DNA from: Nematostella vectensis
Taxonomy: Eukaryota; Cnidaria; Anthozoa; Actiniaria; Edwardsiidae
Length of the DNA: 64,000 nucleotides
Assembly (NCBI RefSeq): GCF_932526225.1
Contig: NC_064040.1
Span: 3,631,681 to 3,695,680 of the forward strand
Reading direction: 5' to 3'
Part shown: in pieces, positions 26,080-38,500 of the stretch
Layout of the letters: every line of letters starts with the position of its first letter
Position numbering within the stretch: position 1 is the first letter of the stretch
Notes under the pieces: model-generated
Told to the model about the DNA's origin: nothing
The model's input: the letters and a program-made list of their open reading frames with translations, nothing else
The model's database searches: none
Position numbers and translations under genes: made by a program

Positions 26080-26735
26080 CGTTTATGGTACAAAACTATG
26101 ACTGTTATAGTACGTGACCGTGATATTGCCGTTACCGTTAAAATACGTGACCGTGAAAGTGCAGTTTTCATGAGCGTACGTGACCGTGATAGTGTCGTTA
26201 CCGTAAAAGTACGTGACCGTGATAGTGCCGTTACCGTGAAAGTACGTGTTAAAGTACGTGACCGTGAGAGTGCGTAAGATTTTACCGTGACCGTGATAGC
26301 GCGTGATCGTTTGATTTTACCGTGACCGTGATAGCGCTTGAACGTATGATTTTACCGTGACCGTGATAGCGCGTGACCGTATGATTTTACCATGACCGTG
26401 ATAGCGCGTAACCGTATGATTTTACCATGACCGTGATAGCGCGTAACCGTATGATTTTACCATGACCGTGATAGCGCGTAACCGTATGATTTTACCATGA
26501 CCGTGATAGCGCGTAACCGTATGATTTTACCGTGACCGTGATAGCGCGTAACCGTATGATTTTACCATGACCGTGATAGCGCGTAACCGTATGATTTTAC
26601 CATGACCGTGATAGCGCGTAACCGTATGATTTTACCGTGACCGTGATAGCGCGTAACCGTATGATTTTACCGTGACCGTGATAGCGGGTGACCGTATGAT
26701 TTTACCGTGACAGTGATAGTGCGTAACCTTGAGGA
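26080..26735. repeat. Minisatellite of about 35-bp units downstream of APLF
   Basis: A degenerate first part with GTGACCGTGATAGTG motifs (26090-26270) passes into about 13 regular 35-bp units (GCGCGTAACCGTATGATTTT, then ACCATGACCGTGATA). It may be inside the APLF 3' UTR; possible poly(A) signals follow near 26920-26965. Confidence 0.9.
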
Positions 26736-26993
26736 GATTGCGGGTTTCGTCACGCCGTTCGTTGACTACTGCACACGGGCCAGGATCTTGGCTTGGTGTA
26801 GAGTTAAGTAGTGATAGAGTGACACAGTGTAGATTTGTAGATATGCCGGAGCTTGCCGTAAAAGGTTATAGATTGAAATGTATATTTACGACAAACAAAC
26901 GTATTGTACCTATAGAAATAAAGTTCTTGTAAATTATATAACCTTTATGAAGCGAAAATAAAGCATGACAGATGGCGTGAAGTTGTGTTGATG

Positions 26994-27166
26994 TAGCCTG
27001 CGAGCCTGCTTTCATTCGGGCTTTTGCGGTAAGTTTTGTTTTCGAATAATGGGTGGAACGCTCACCCTCGCCCCAGCGCACCTCGGCCTTCACGCGCCAC
27101 AGAATTCCCAATACTCGAAAACAAAACATTTTGGAATAATCCCGAATGAGAGTGGCTCGCAGGCTA
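26994..27166. mobile_element. MITE-like element, 173 bp
   Basis: Ends TAGCCTGCGAGCC and GGCTCGCAGGCTA are inverted; pairing extends to CATTCGGG / CCCGAATG (about 28 bp, imperfect). No coding capacity. Confidence 0.65.
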
Positions 27167-27722
27167 GTGTTGATCCGACAAGGGAGAGCATAACGAGAGA
27201 GACATAGACGTCAATTTATCATATTTATTTGAAGATGAAAGAGATTTGAATTAAATACCGGTTAAGACCGTGATGATTTATGCCTACAATTTATAATAAA
27301 GGCAGCATAAATAATTAAACAAATATTTATTCAATGTTGTGTATTAATCTGCTCCCTCTCTCCACCCACCCCCCCACCCCCCCCTAGATCGCCCACAATA
27401 TACTCTCTAAATAAGATAATGTTTGACAACTTTGTTTAATAAATAAAGTATAGATGTTAGAAAAATATTTTTTTTTCTCACTGTCTGATCCCAGCCGGGT
27501 TGGAAACCCATCACCCAGCCACTTTTGTTGTACACTAATCTATCAGATATTGCCCGATACGGACAACCAAAAAAGTTGGTCCCAGGAGCAAGAGTGAACA
27601 AGCATTTTTTGTCTTTTTTAAAACGGTGCACGTTACTTTACTTTATTATTCCTTTATAATTATTCATTGCTTTTGGGAGTTCTTTATCTAATTATCAATC
27701 TTGAATGTCGTAGTTATATCTA

Positions 27723-27869
27723 TACCCTGGGTACCAGAGCCTCCAGACATCTCTCGTCCAGTGACGCTCAGCCAAAATGCCGTGACAAGCGCAAGCGCTT
27801 CGCTCGTCGAGGAATTTTGTTTAAGCATCACTGGACGAGAGAAGTCTGGAGGCTCTGGTACCGAGGGTA
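27723..27869. mobile_element. Hairpin MITE, 147 bp
   Basis: Ends TACCCTGGGTACCAGAGCCT and AGGCTCTGGTACCGAGGGTA form a nearly perfect inverted repeat of about 45-50 bp. A lone arm end of the same family (TACCCTGGGTACCAGAG) occurs at 57501-57517. Confidence 0.8.
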
Positions 27870-29100
27870 TTATACCTGTATTGAATAGATACAAATTAAA
27901 ATATACGAGAAGGATATTGAGAAGGAATATGGACTTAAAGATACTATATCTTTAAGATATAGAATATAGACTTTCAGACCGAACAACGGAAAACCGGATT
28001 AAGCGAAGCGGAGCAAGGATGAGCAAGGGAGATGAGCAGAAAACATTGTGAACAAAGGGGAACAATGGTGGGCAAGGAATATGGAATCGCAACTGGTAAA
28101 CAGTGAAAAAAAAAATTGAGTACATGGCCGAGAATCGAACCTTTTCCAGATCCGATTAAATTGAGAAAAATTAGACCATACTTGCAGACATGCGCTTAAA
28201 CACCGTATGGCAGCATTAAGCTTTACGGCTAAGCAGGAGATTTCGGCCCCAGCACCGCTATCTAGCGAACTGTACAACACAAAAGAACCTGACGTACCCG
28301 CGCATTAATGGGGAGGCAATAACCAGGATCCCAGCCCTGTCTTATTCGGTTACGCCACGCACAGCTCGCTGAGATGTACAATGAAAAATATCGGGGTCTC
28401 TTTGACCCTCGCGTCGCTTGGGAATAGGAGTGTTGCTATAGAAATGTAGTGATGTCGTCATCATGTGCAGCACACTAAGACCTAGGTCTACATTGCTGCC
28501 TCTAGCCTTTCTACTTCTTGTCAAGTAACGCACGTGCATATGACATGTTTTATGCCCAGAACAACAAAAGCAAGCTACATTAAAATGCAGGCAATCTAAG
28601 ATGCTTTGTGTTCTTAGTTTTTAGAAAGTACTGTGATTAAACCTCTCGTAAGTTAATCTCCTCGAATTTCTTACGAGCATTTTAGATTCTAGGAGTTCAT
28701 TTTTTGCTTGGCACAGGCATCGGGTGTGAAGCTACAAACTTCTTAAGCCTAAAAATATGTCGTCTTAGACATCCAAAATCTAGGTAATACCTTTCACACT
28801 CAAGCCTTCAGAAAACGGAAATTCTAGTTGTTGGTCAAGTCCACATTCCTTGCTCACCCTCGCTCCCCTTTACTCATCCCTTTTTGGATATCTTAATTTG
28901 TATTTGTTCAATACGGATATAACGTTTACTACGATATTCAATATTGATAATAATAAAATGGAACTTCCGAGAGCAAGCACAGGCTCATCGTTTTAACCCG
29001 GGTACACAAAAAAAAAGCGAAAATAAGCAGGCTTGCCCATCCTCACTCCTCGGAGCAAGAGTAAAAATAATGTAACCACGTTCCTATTCCAGGCAGCATA
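27870..29100. other. Intergenic, no gene seen
   Basis: Between the hairpin element and the 3' side of the exchanger gene I see no supported exon, RNA gene or array. Confidence 0.45.
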
Positions 29101-29104
29101 TGCG

Positions 29105-29585
29105 CGCGGAAAAGGTGCGTTAACGCTAGTTACGCTGAGTCGCTAATGCTTTTGCGCATGATAGTAAAATGCACGGGTTGCGCGCTCTCTTCCACGAACA
29201 TGAGCGTAAAGCCCCATCTACACTAAAAACTACTGTTTTTAGTTGACAATTTTATAGTTGACAACTATATTTGTTGGCATCTGCACTAGCAATTTTTCAT
29301 ATGTGACAATTTTTAATTGCCGAGAAAAAGCAAACCTGCTAGCTTTTGAGAAACTATAATTGCCACATAAAAATTGCCCAATTTGCTCCACTACAATTTG
29401 CTCTACACTAGCAAATAAAAATTTTCACATAAAAATTGTCAACTAAAAATTGTTAGTGGAGATGGGGCTTGTAGTTACTATTCACACGCGGAAAAGGTGC
29501 GCTCACGTGGGTTTGGGTTAGTGGTGCGCGGGCCAGTGCGAGTCCGTTAGCGCGCTCTCTTCCACAAACATTGGCGTAAGGTATT
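29105..29585. repeat. Partial duplication of the 3' end of the exchanger gene
   Basis: The last coding stretch of the exchanger (about 29487-29585) recurs at about 29105-29210. Both hold CGGAAAAGGTGCG and GCGCGCTCTCTTCCAC. On the minus strand the downstream copy still reads MFVEESA, then a different tail and a stop. A 258-bp inverted-repeat element sits between the two copies. Confidence 0.7.
29211..29468. mobile_element. MITE-like element, 258 bp
   Basis: Ends GCCCCATCTACACTA and TAGTGGAGATGGGGC are inverted (one mismatch); the interior is AT-rich with repeated AAAAATTG motifs in both directions. A target duplication is not clear. It lies at the junction of the duplicated exchanger 3' ends. 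Confidence 0.7.
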
Positions 29586-31341
29586 TACTATCCACGCGCG
29601 ACCACGCGCGTACCAGCCACGCTTTCTCGTAGATCTTTTTCTCCAGTCGATCCTGTGGAGTACTTGCGGTGGGATCGTTGATGTCAATCAAACTGAGCCT
29701 GCGTGCCCTAGTCTCCTCCTCCTGTTCATCAACACCACTCCTAATGTTCAAGAACTGTAGAACTGGTAATGTGATGCCGCCGAATACTATCACGGACACG
29801 ATGACTATGATGAGTGTCGTAGTGAGCATCATCTGACGGGGAATAGAGACGGTATTACGTACAGCGAGCGCGAACGCTATCGCCCCACGTAAACCTGAAA
29901 AAAACATCATATGCTGGAAATTTGCTGGAATAGTACGCGTTCTCCCAAGATTGAGGAAAAAAGTAAGGGGATAGATATTGAGAAATCGCCCTACGAAGAT
30001 CGCAAGAAAGGACCACCCAATAAAACCAGGGTTCCATTGATGACTTGTGAACGCGAATACGGATAATCCGATATAGGTGAAAATGAAGTTTTCAGCCATG
30101 AAGTTCAAGAGCTCTAGCGTTTGTAGAGTCCTCGCTCGTGACTCGTCTGTGAGGTTTTTATATGTGTAATGCTGTTGGGTGATTCCACAGAATAGCACAG
30201 CGACGATACCCGACCAGTTTGCTATCTCTGCCATGAGGAACGTGCAATAAGACATCAAGAAAAGCAACGCCGTCTCAAGAATAGGAAAACTTCCTAGCTT
30301 GGTGAGCTTAGTGACAAGTGCATTGATGCAAGACATGCTGCAGCCGATGACGAACGAACCTGTAAATATAGCAACAAAATCACTGAGCGCTTGGGCACAA
30401 GACATCAAGTCAAACTCGCGCATCTCGCGTGGGTTGTACGCGAGGTAGCTCTCGATCGCACGATACAGCACTATCGCCACCGCGTCGTTCAGAACACTCT
30501 CTCCAAACACAAGTGCATACATGTCTACATCAACGTGGATATCGTGAAATATCGCTAGTACAGTGACGGGATCTGTAGCGGATATAAGCGCACCGAACAG
30601 CAAGCATTCTGGGTAATCGAAATCCTTCGTTACTCCTGTCCAGACATTAAACCCGTAGATTAAACTCCCAGTGGCGAAACACGAAATAGTCGTACCAAAG
30701 AACGCGTACGTCAGAATAGCTCCGAGATTACGAAAGAAGTAACGCTTCTGCATACTATAACCAGCGTAGAATATTATCGGTGGTAAAAGTACGTAAAAGA
30801 ATATCTCAGGGTTAAAAGTTGCTCGGGATTCGATCTCATTTGTTTCATCAGGGGCCTGGGTTTGCGCGGGGAATCGAATACCCATCAGATTATAAGTATA
30901 CTCCGTGCCGTTTATGTTCACCCAGACGCTCTGAGGTGCATTCGTGAGGTTATTGCAGTTCTTTATCTTGACTGATAGTGGCTGCTTGTGATGTCCGACC
31001 TCGGAATACTTGATCAAGGCGCCGACGACCACACCAATGATCATCGCAACCCCTGTCTCGTGAATGAACTTCAGCCTACGTATCTTGAATAGCCAAATAA
31101 CGAGTATATCGACAATGAGTAAACCTATAAGGATCATGATACTTAGGCTGTCCGTGTTGTGCGAGTGTTCCATCTCATCTTCTCGCTTTCCTTCAAGTGT
31201 AGTCGGAGTCTCGAGTCCGTGAACAAGGGGGAAGAGTTGGACTATGAAAATCACAACAAGCGCAAAGTGCAACTTTTCGGCAAAGGAGGAACGCCCTTCT
31301 GCTCGCAAAAATCCCTGCTCTTTTTGATGTCGTGTCTTCAT
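29518..31341 (-). CDS. SLC9A6/7/9: Endosomal Na+(K+)/H+ exchanger, NHE6/7/9 type, intronless
   Basis: A proton antiporter of the organellar NHE6/7/9 group, which lets H+ leak out of endosomes or Golgi in exchange for Na+ or K+. One open frame of 607 residues. It starts with a signal-like hydrophobic stretch (about 25-42), then about 12 membrane segments. Family marks are FNPEIFFYVLLPPIIFYAGY, SATDPVTVLAIFHD (about 250-263, ion-site region), GESVLNDAVAIVLY (about 277-290, with the conserved ND pair) and GLRGAIAFALA. The cytoplasmic tail is short, about 85 residues, against 120-150 in vertebrate members. The first ATG is used because the signal-like segment follows it. No intron is seen, while neighbours FOLH1, APLF and BROX have 9 to 17 exons. 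Which of the three vertebrate paralogs it equals cannot be said. Confidence 0.92.
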   Translation of the reverse strand: MKTRHQKEQGFLRAEGRSSFAEKLHFALVVIFIVQLFPLVHGLETPTTLEGKREDEMEHSHNTDSLSIMILIGLLIVDILVIWLFKIRRLKFIHETGVAMIIGVVVGALIKYSEVGHHKQPLSVKIKNCNNLTNAPQSVWVNINGTEYTYNLMGIRFPAQTQAPDETNEIESRATFNPEIFFYVLLPPIIFYAGYSMQKRYFFRNLGAILTYAFFGTTISCFATGSLIYGFNVWTGVTKDFDYPECLLFGALISATDPVTVLAIFHDIHVDVDMYALVFGESVLNDAVAIVLYRAIESYLAYNPREMREFDLMSCAQALSDFVAIFTGSFVIGCSMSCINALVTKLTKLGSFPILETALLFLMSYCTFLMAEIANWSGIVAVLFCGITQQHYTYKNLTDESRARTLQTLELLNFMAENFIFTYIGLSVFAFTSHQWNPGFIGWSFLAIFVGRFLNIYPLTFFLNLGRTRTIPANFQHMMFFSGLRGAIAFALAVRNTVSIPRQMMLTTTLIIVIVSVIVFGGITLPVLQFLNIRSGVDEQEEETRARRLSLIDINDPTASTPQDRLEKKIYEKAWLVRAWSRVDSKYLTPMFVEESALTDSHWPAHH

Positions 31342-33151
<1,810 letters not shown>

Positions 33152-35260
33152 TCAAAGCTTTGGCTTTTTTCCTGGAACATTATCTTGATCAAGCATCTGT
33201 CGTTTAGCTGCCTTCGCCTTCCTTTCTAGTTGCTTGACTGCCATGTTGTCATCCTTTGACGGATCTGTCCACAGGGAACAGTTTTTACACTGAGAACAAC
33301 CCTTTCCAGGATCCCGCGCATGCTGACAAAAGTGGTTATAGCTTATCCCAGGCTTACGGCACACATAGCATTGTGTAGTTCCACAGCGACACGTCATTTT
33401 ATTGCAGCCATCAGACTTAGTAAACTCACAGCCACATTTGTGACACTTGCGGATCTTCGCCATGGTCATTCTCTCCTCATACGATATCCGCAAGTCTTTC
33501 TCTCCTTTTTTCTCAATCTCAGAGCACTTGAGTCCAAAGTGGTCAGACCAGTTCTCTTTGCAGTGCCTGCAGGTCTCTTTACCACATTTCTGATTTAGAC
33601 ACTTGAAAATTTTGTTCCCAGATGGAAGAACTGCTGCAAACTCACAGCTTGGGCAGCGCACCAGGTCTTCCATCTCTGCCAGAGACAGCGCCTCTTCCTG
33701 TAGCCGGTCTTCATACTTTGACAGGATATTCTCTGGGAGAGTTTTCTTTAGTTGACTCAAGGGGAAGCTACTGTTGCATTCTGATGTCATGCACATTAGT
33801 GTGGCTTTTCCCTGACCAAACACAGACTCTTTGGCATAGTTCATTAAACAGTTCTCACAAAACAAGTGTCCATCAAGACACTGTACCATATCCTCAAAAG
33901 CCACATCACAATAGCAACATCCACACTCTATGGTCTGCCCCTGTTCAACATACTGCTTCTCGTTGATCTCTACAGCAAGCTTCCTATCCACCTCTGTCAC
34001 CTTACTCTTCTTGTAACTTGAAATAAAGTCCACTTCTTTCTGCAGGTTGGGGAAAACTGGCAAGGAGCTGAACCTCTGAGCTCTTTTTCCCTTTAAAAGT
34101 TTCATTGGATAAACTCCTGATGGTAAAGGGGATTTCCTTGCATTTGTGGCAATGGTTGATCTATTCATTGGAGAGTTATAGCTTGAATATGATGGATATG
34201 AAACAGCGTATGGCAAACTTTCTTCAATTTTCTTCCATGCAGGGGCATAGTGGTGGTTGTATTTTGTCAAGATTGCCCTGATGTCTCGTACAGACACCAT
34301 AGGGTACTCATTCTCAAGTAAGCGTGTACACTCCATTATATAATGATATGAAACCATAGAACTGTATTCCTTGAAATAGTCCACATTCACATCATCTTTC
34401 ACAACATCCTTGACCTCAGAAGAAGTGGATGGTTTGCAGTCTTGCTTTGGGTATCCTGGTGTCTCCAGGAGACGGTTACAAGCATGGTTTACAATGTCAT
34501 GAACAGGGAGCAGCACACACTGTTGGAGAATTCCCCGGAGAAAGTCATGCTGCACATCACAAAACAGGTTTTTCACCTCTAAAAAAGCCTGTTCAAGAGG
34601 AGGTAAGGATACTTGGGCAAACGGTGGAAGAGGTGGAGGTGGTGGTACAGGAGTTTGCGGTGGTGAATGTCTTGGAGGAGGCTGTGTTATGGAAGGATGA
34701 GCCAGCCCATGTACCTCCACAGTGTGTCTCGACGAGAATGCTGCCTCTTGTAATGGTGGTCCGTTTGCAGGCTTCAGAGGTAGAGCTGGTGGAGTATCAT
34801 TAATAAACAACAGTTCTTTACCATCGCGAGTTGATGCTGACACGTACAACAAGTCATCGTTATCATCATTATTATCACTATCATAATCTAAACTGTTAAC
34901 CTGAATGCTTGATGAACTTGAGGACCGCGATAAGGTACTCTTCGAATAGGTTGTTTCTGGCGTTAGTAAGTCATCTTCGTCATCGCTAAAGGAATTGCGT
35001 TCAATGCTTGTATCCCTCCTTAACGCTTTATCATTCCATGCATTTGGTGCACCCTGGAAATTATGCAGTACTTCGACTGGTCTGTCGTCTTCGTTGTTTG
35101 AAGGTAATGCAAGTAGTCGATCGATGGCAGTCGGAAGAATCATTTCAGGGTTGCCCTGCATTCTCTCATGCACTTCTTGAATGCAATTTGAGAGTACTCT
35201 GTCACTCCACTGTGGAAACATGGGCCGCAAGGCTTCCAGTATTACGGCTCTGTCCTCCAT
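33152..35260 (-). CDS. RNF216: RNF216/Triad3-type RBR E3 ubiquitin ligase, intronless
   Basis: RING-between-RING ubiquitin ligase related to RNF216, which builds ubiquitin chains on substrates in immune signalling, autophagy and synaptic turnover in vertebrates. I choose the ATG at 35260 (MEDRAVILEALRPMFP, 702 residues). The frame stays open to 35404, but those 48 extra residues are unlike the family and overlap the divergent promoter. The N-terminal 45 residues resemble a CUE/UBA-like helix set. A Pro-rich, low-complexity middle follows. The RBR runs from about residue 445 to 650: RING1 (IECGCCYC, CLDGHLFCENCL), IBR (VRCPSCEF, CGKETCRHC) and RING2 (RKCHKCG, DGCNKMTCRCG, CYVCRKPG, HFCQH). RING2 holds the expected catalytic Cys within NKMTC. 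Human RNF216 has many introns; none is seen here. Confidence 0.92.
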   Translation of the reverse strand: MEDRAVILEALRPMFPQWSDRVLSNCIQEVHERMQGNPEMILPTAIDRLLALPSNNEDDRPVEVLHNFQGAPNAWNDKALRRDTSIERNSFSDDEDDLLTPETTYSKSTLSRSSSSSSIQVNSLDYDSDNNDDNDDLLYVSASTRDGKELLFINDTPPALPLKPANGPPLQEAAFSSRHTVEVHGLAHPSITQPPPRHSPPQTPVPPPPPLPPFAQVSLPPLEQAFLEVKNLFCDVQHDFLRGILQQCVLLPVHDIVNHACNRLLETPGYPKQDCKPSTSSEVKDVVKDDVNVDYFKEYSSMVSYHYIMECTRLLENEYPMVSVRDIRAILTKYNHHYAPAWKKIEESLPYAVSYPSYSSYNSPMNRSTIATNARKSPLPSGVYPMKLLKGKRAQRFSSLPVFPNLQKEVDFISSYKKSKVTEVDRKLAVEINEKQYVEQGQTIECGCCYCDVAFEDMVQCLDGHLFCENCLMNYAKESVFGQGKATLMCMTSECNSSFPLSQLKKTLPENILSKYEDRLQEEALSLAEMEDLVRCPSCEFAAVLPSGNKIFKCLNQKCGKETCRHCKENWSDHFGLKCSEIEKKGEKDLRISYEERMTMAKIRKCHKCGCEFTKSDGCNKMTCRCGTTQCYVCRKPGISYNHFCQHARDPGKGCSQCKNCSLWTDPSKDDNMAVKQLERKAKAAKRQMLDQDNVPGKKPKL

Positions 35261-35579
35261 TGTTACAAACAAAATATCAAAATTAATGGCAGCTTCCAAG
35301 AAATAAGCCAAGCATGCGAGAAATCTCTTGAAAATGGCGGAAAAACAAAAGTTAATACAAAACCAGCCAATCAGCGGCCCTTGAATGGCTGCCTCAGTTT
35401 TCAATCCAAACCAATCACACTCTTTATACTATGATAGTATCCTGTTTTTGATTGGTTTTCCTTTTGGCTGAGCCCCGGCTTTTAGAGACAGCGGATTCTG
35501 TCAGTATACAAAAGTTCCTAAAAATAGAAATGAGGAGAAGACAGGATTTCGACGACTAAAACTCACAAAAACAACACAA
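35261..35579. promoter_or_regulatory. Divergent promoter region, RNF216 and BROX
   Basis: The start codons lie head to head, 319 bp apart. CCAAT boxes occur at about 35367 and 35411 on the plus strand, and ATTGG at 35451. Function is inferred from layout. Confidence 0.6.
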
Positions 35580-38500
35580 ATGGCGCATTGGTTTCACAGA
35601 AATCCAATCAAAGCTACTGCTCCTGTATCTTTCGAGTCCCTTCGTTCGACAGTGACAAATTCCGCGGCTGGGAAAATCATAACGTGAGTTTTATTTTGTG
35701 CTAAATACAAATCTGTCATAAACATGGTAAGCTTACTTATATAGCACGATTCTATATTTTGCCATATTTTTTTTTTATTCAGAGAAACATAGTTGCAAAA
35801 AGTCACCATTATCTATAGAAGAAGTTATCTGCAAATTTAGCATATATATGTACACCCGTTCTATAAAAGGGTTGTTGAAATGCAAACATTACAAAGACTT
35901 GTACTTTTAAATATATATTGTATATTAACAAATTAGTTGATTGCTATTAATAGCTGATATTGGGCTCATTTTACTATGCTGTAGATTACTTTAGCGATCA
36001 ATTTTGGATGCCACGCAGTAGTAGGATTTTGGCGCAGCTGGCACAAGTTTTTCATCATCCCAAATTTCATTCCAAAATGGCGCAAAAGTCTCCGCCAAGC
36101 CTCGCGACCTGCACATGTGCGAGTTTGCCCAAGACTCCTTGCACACACGAACACGACCACACCCACCTGTCAATCACTTTGTCACGTGATGGCCACGCCC
36201 ACCTGTCAATCACTTTGTCACGTGACGGACACGCCCACCTGTCAATCACTTTGTCAAAAAACCTGTCAATCACTTTGTCACGTGATGGCCACGCCCACTT
36301 GTCAATCACTTTGTCACGTGACGGCCACGCCCACCTGTCAATCACTTTGTAAAAACCTGTCAATCACTTTGTCACGTGACGGCCACGCCCACCTGTCAAT
36401 CATTTTGACAAGAACCTGTCAATCACTTTGTCACGTGACGGCCACGCCCACCTGTCAATCACTTTGTCACGTGACGGCCACGCCCATTTGATCGTCGAAA
36501 ATGGCGTGATGAGTTCGGTCGGTTAGGTGGAGGGGTGTGGGCCGGGGTTTACACTTCCGAGCTAATTTGACCAGAGAGAGATGTCCCTCCCAGAGGTCCT
36601 CATACCAGCCCTAGGTTACCATGGAGATGAAAATGATTCTTGTGAGAGACTCTCTGGGGGAACACCCCCCCTCACGTGACTGTGGGGGTGAGAAATAAGA
36701 GATTGAGTTTTTGACGGTGTCCCTGTGGGAGGCCCCAGCTAGGAGTATGAAAAGTGAGGGTGAATTTTTTTCATACCACGCCACGTCTCAGGTCCTAGAC
36801 TACCATGGAGATGAGAATGACTCCTGTGGTGGGTTGATGGAACTCCTGCGGAGGAGGTTGTGAAGGATGGGGGTGAGTCCTCTTTACACCACTGAGAAGC
36901 GTCTCAATGTTCTACCAACACAGACTGGTGAAGACGTGTCGGAGTTGTCCCACCAGACCCCCAATGGGATTCTGGAATCTTGGTTTAAAGACATAACTGG
37001 TTTGATAGAAATGGAAAACCTGAAGGTGAAAGATCTGAAAGCCCTCGCCAAGGAGCGAGGTATCCCAAGATATTACTGGATGCGGAGAGACGAGCTCGTC
37101 GGGGCGCTGACCAGCACGTCACCACCACCACCACCCCGACGGGTCCCTCTACCCAAACTTATCAAAGGGCTACCACGTCCGCCTGATATTATCCCATCCA
37201 ACGCGTCGGAGAGTATTCTCGACGGTCCGATACCTGAGATTGATGTCCCCATTCTCAAACCCTCCAAACCCACACGGAGTTCCCACGTCCAATCACTTAA
37301 GCATTTTGCAAACAGGGAAGTCAACTCGATCAAGAGCGAGTTAGATGAGTTTGCGGATTGGATACTATCTTATGTCCCTGAGCCCATCAAAAAGACCGCC
37401 AAAGAGGCTGTAGATAAACGGGTCAAACGTCTGAAGGAGAGGATTAAGCGTTTACACGGGGAAGCGGAAGATCGCTTCACACCCAAGGAGCAAAAGACGG
37501 CGTTGAAGGGATATCTTAAGACTTATGGGATAGCCGGACAGGAGGGTTACGGTCCCAAGGAGTTTATCACCAAGATCAGACCAAAGGTTATCAAACTCGT
37601 CAATGACCGAAAGAAGCCCATCAAGGTCAAGTTTGTCTTTACCTGCAGGTATATAAAAGAAGATCTGGCTACAGGTCAGATTGAGGAGGAGCTGGGATAT
37701 CATCATACAGAAAAGCCTGAGATCGTGACGGAGTCGACTGATTTCTCTGATTTGTTTAATGTAATGACGAATCCTTTGATCGGATTAGTCGAAAAGTTCC
37801 AGAAGCAAGGCTCTGGGTGGCAGTTTGATCGGGTGGAGTACTTTGATATTAACATTGATCCCTTTGATCCTCTCTCCGGGAGCTCGTATGTTGAACTACC
37901 AAAGGAGTTAGCGGTAAAGAAGGCGATCATCAATGTGAGGAATGAGAATGATCACAAGTGTTTCAAGTGGGCGGTAACCTCCGCCGTGTACCCCAAGAGG
38001 GATAACCCTCAAAGACTCAGTAGAAAGATGATGGAGAACTCTGAGAGATTCGACTGGTCGGGGATAGAGTTCCCCGTCTCGTTGAGACAGATCGACAAGT
38101 TTGAGAGACAGAACCCACATACAGTCAATGTGTTTACGTATGAGGAGAAGAAAATATGTCCATTGAGGATCAGTGGGAAGGATCCATTCAATGCAATCAA
38201 TCTACTTCTCATCTCAAACGGCGAGACGAGTCATTACTGCTGGATAAAGGACGTGATGTCGTTAGTGTCTAGTCAAATTGATAAGTATCACCATACCCGA
38301 TTCCTATGTTTTAGGTGTCTAAACTCGTTTCGGTGTAAAAAGGCGTTGGAGAAACATTACGAGTACTGCTCAAAGAACGAGTCGGTCAGGATAGAGATGC
38401 CGATGGATAAAGACGGTAAGCCCCTTTACACTAGATTCGTGAACTTTAACAGAAAGATGCGGGTCCCCTTTGTTGTCTACGCAGACTTTGAGAGCTTCAC

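Noticed and set aside
28120-28145. tRNA B-box-like sequence on the minus strand (GGTTCGATTCTCGG)
   Set aside because: No A box or foldable cloverleaf at the right distance upstream.
35261-35404. 48-residue N-terminal extension of the RNF216 homolog
   Set aside because: Unlike the family, lies in the CCAAT-box promoter shared with BROX; ATG at 35260 fits better.
36867-37010. 48-codon N-terminal extension of the polymerase
   Set aside because: This stretch is shared, as non-coding leader, with the zinc-repeat gene and ends at its ATG, so it is more likely regulatory.
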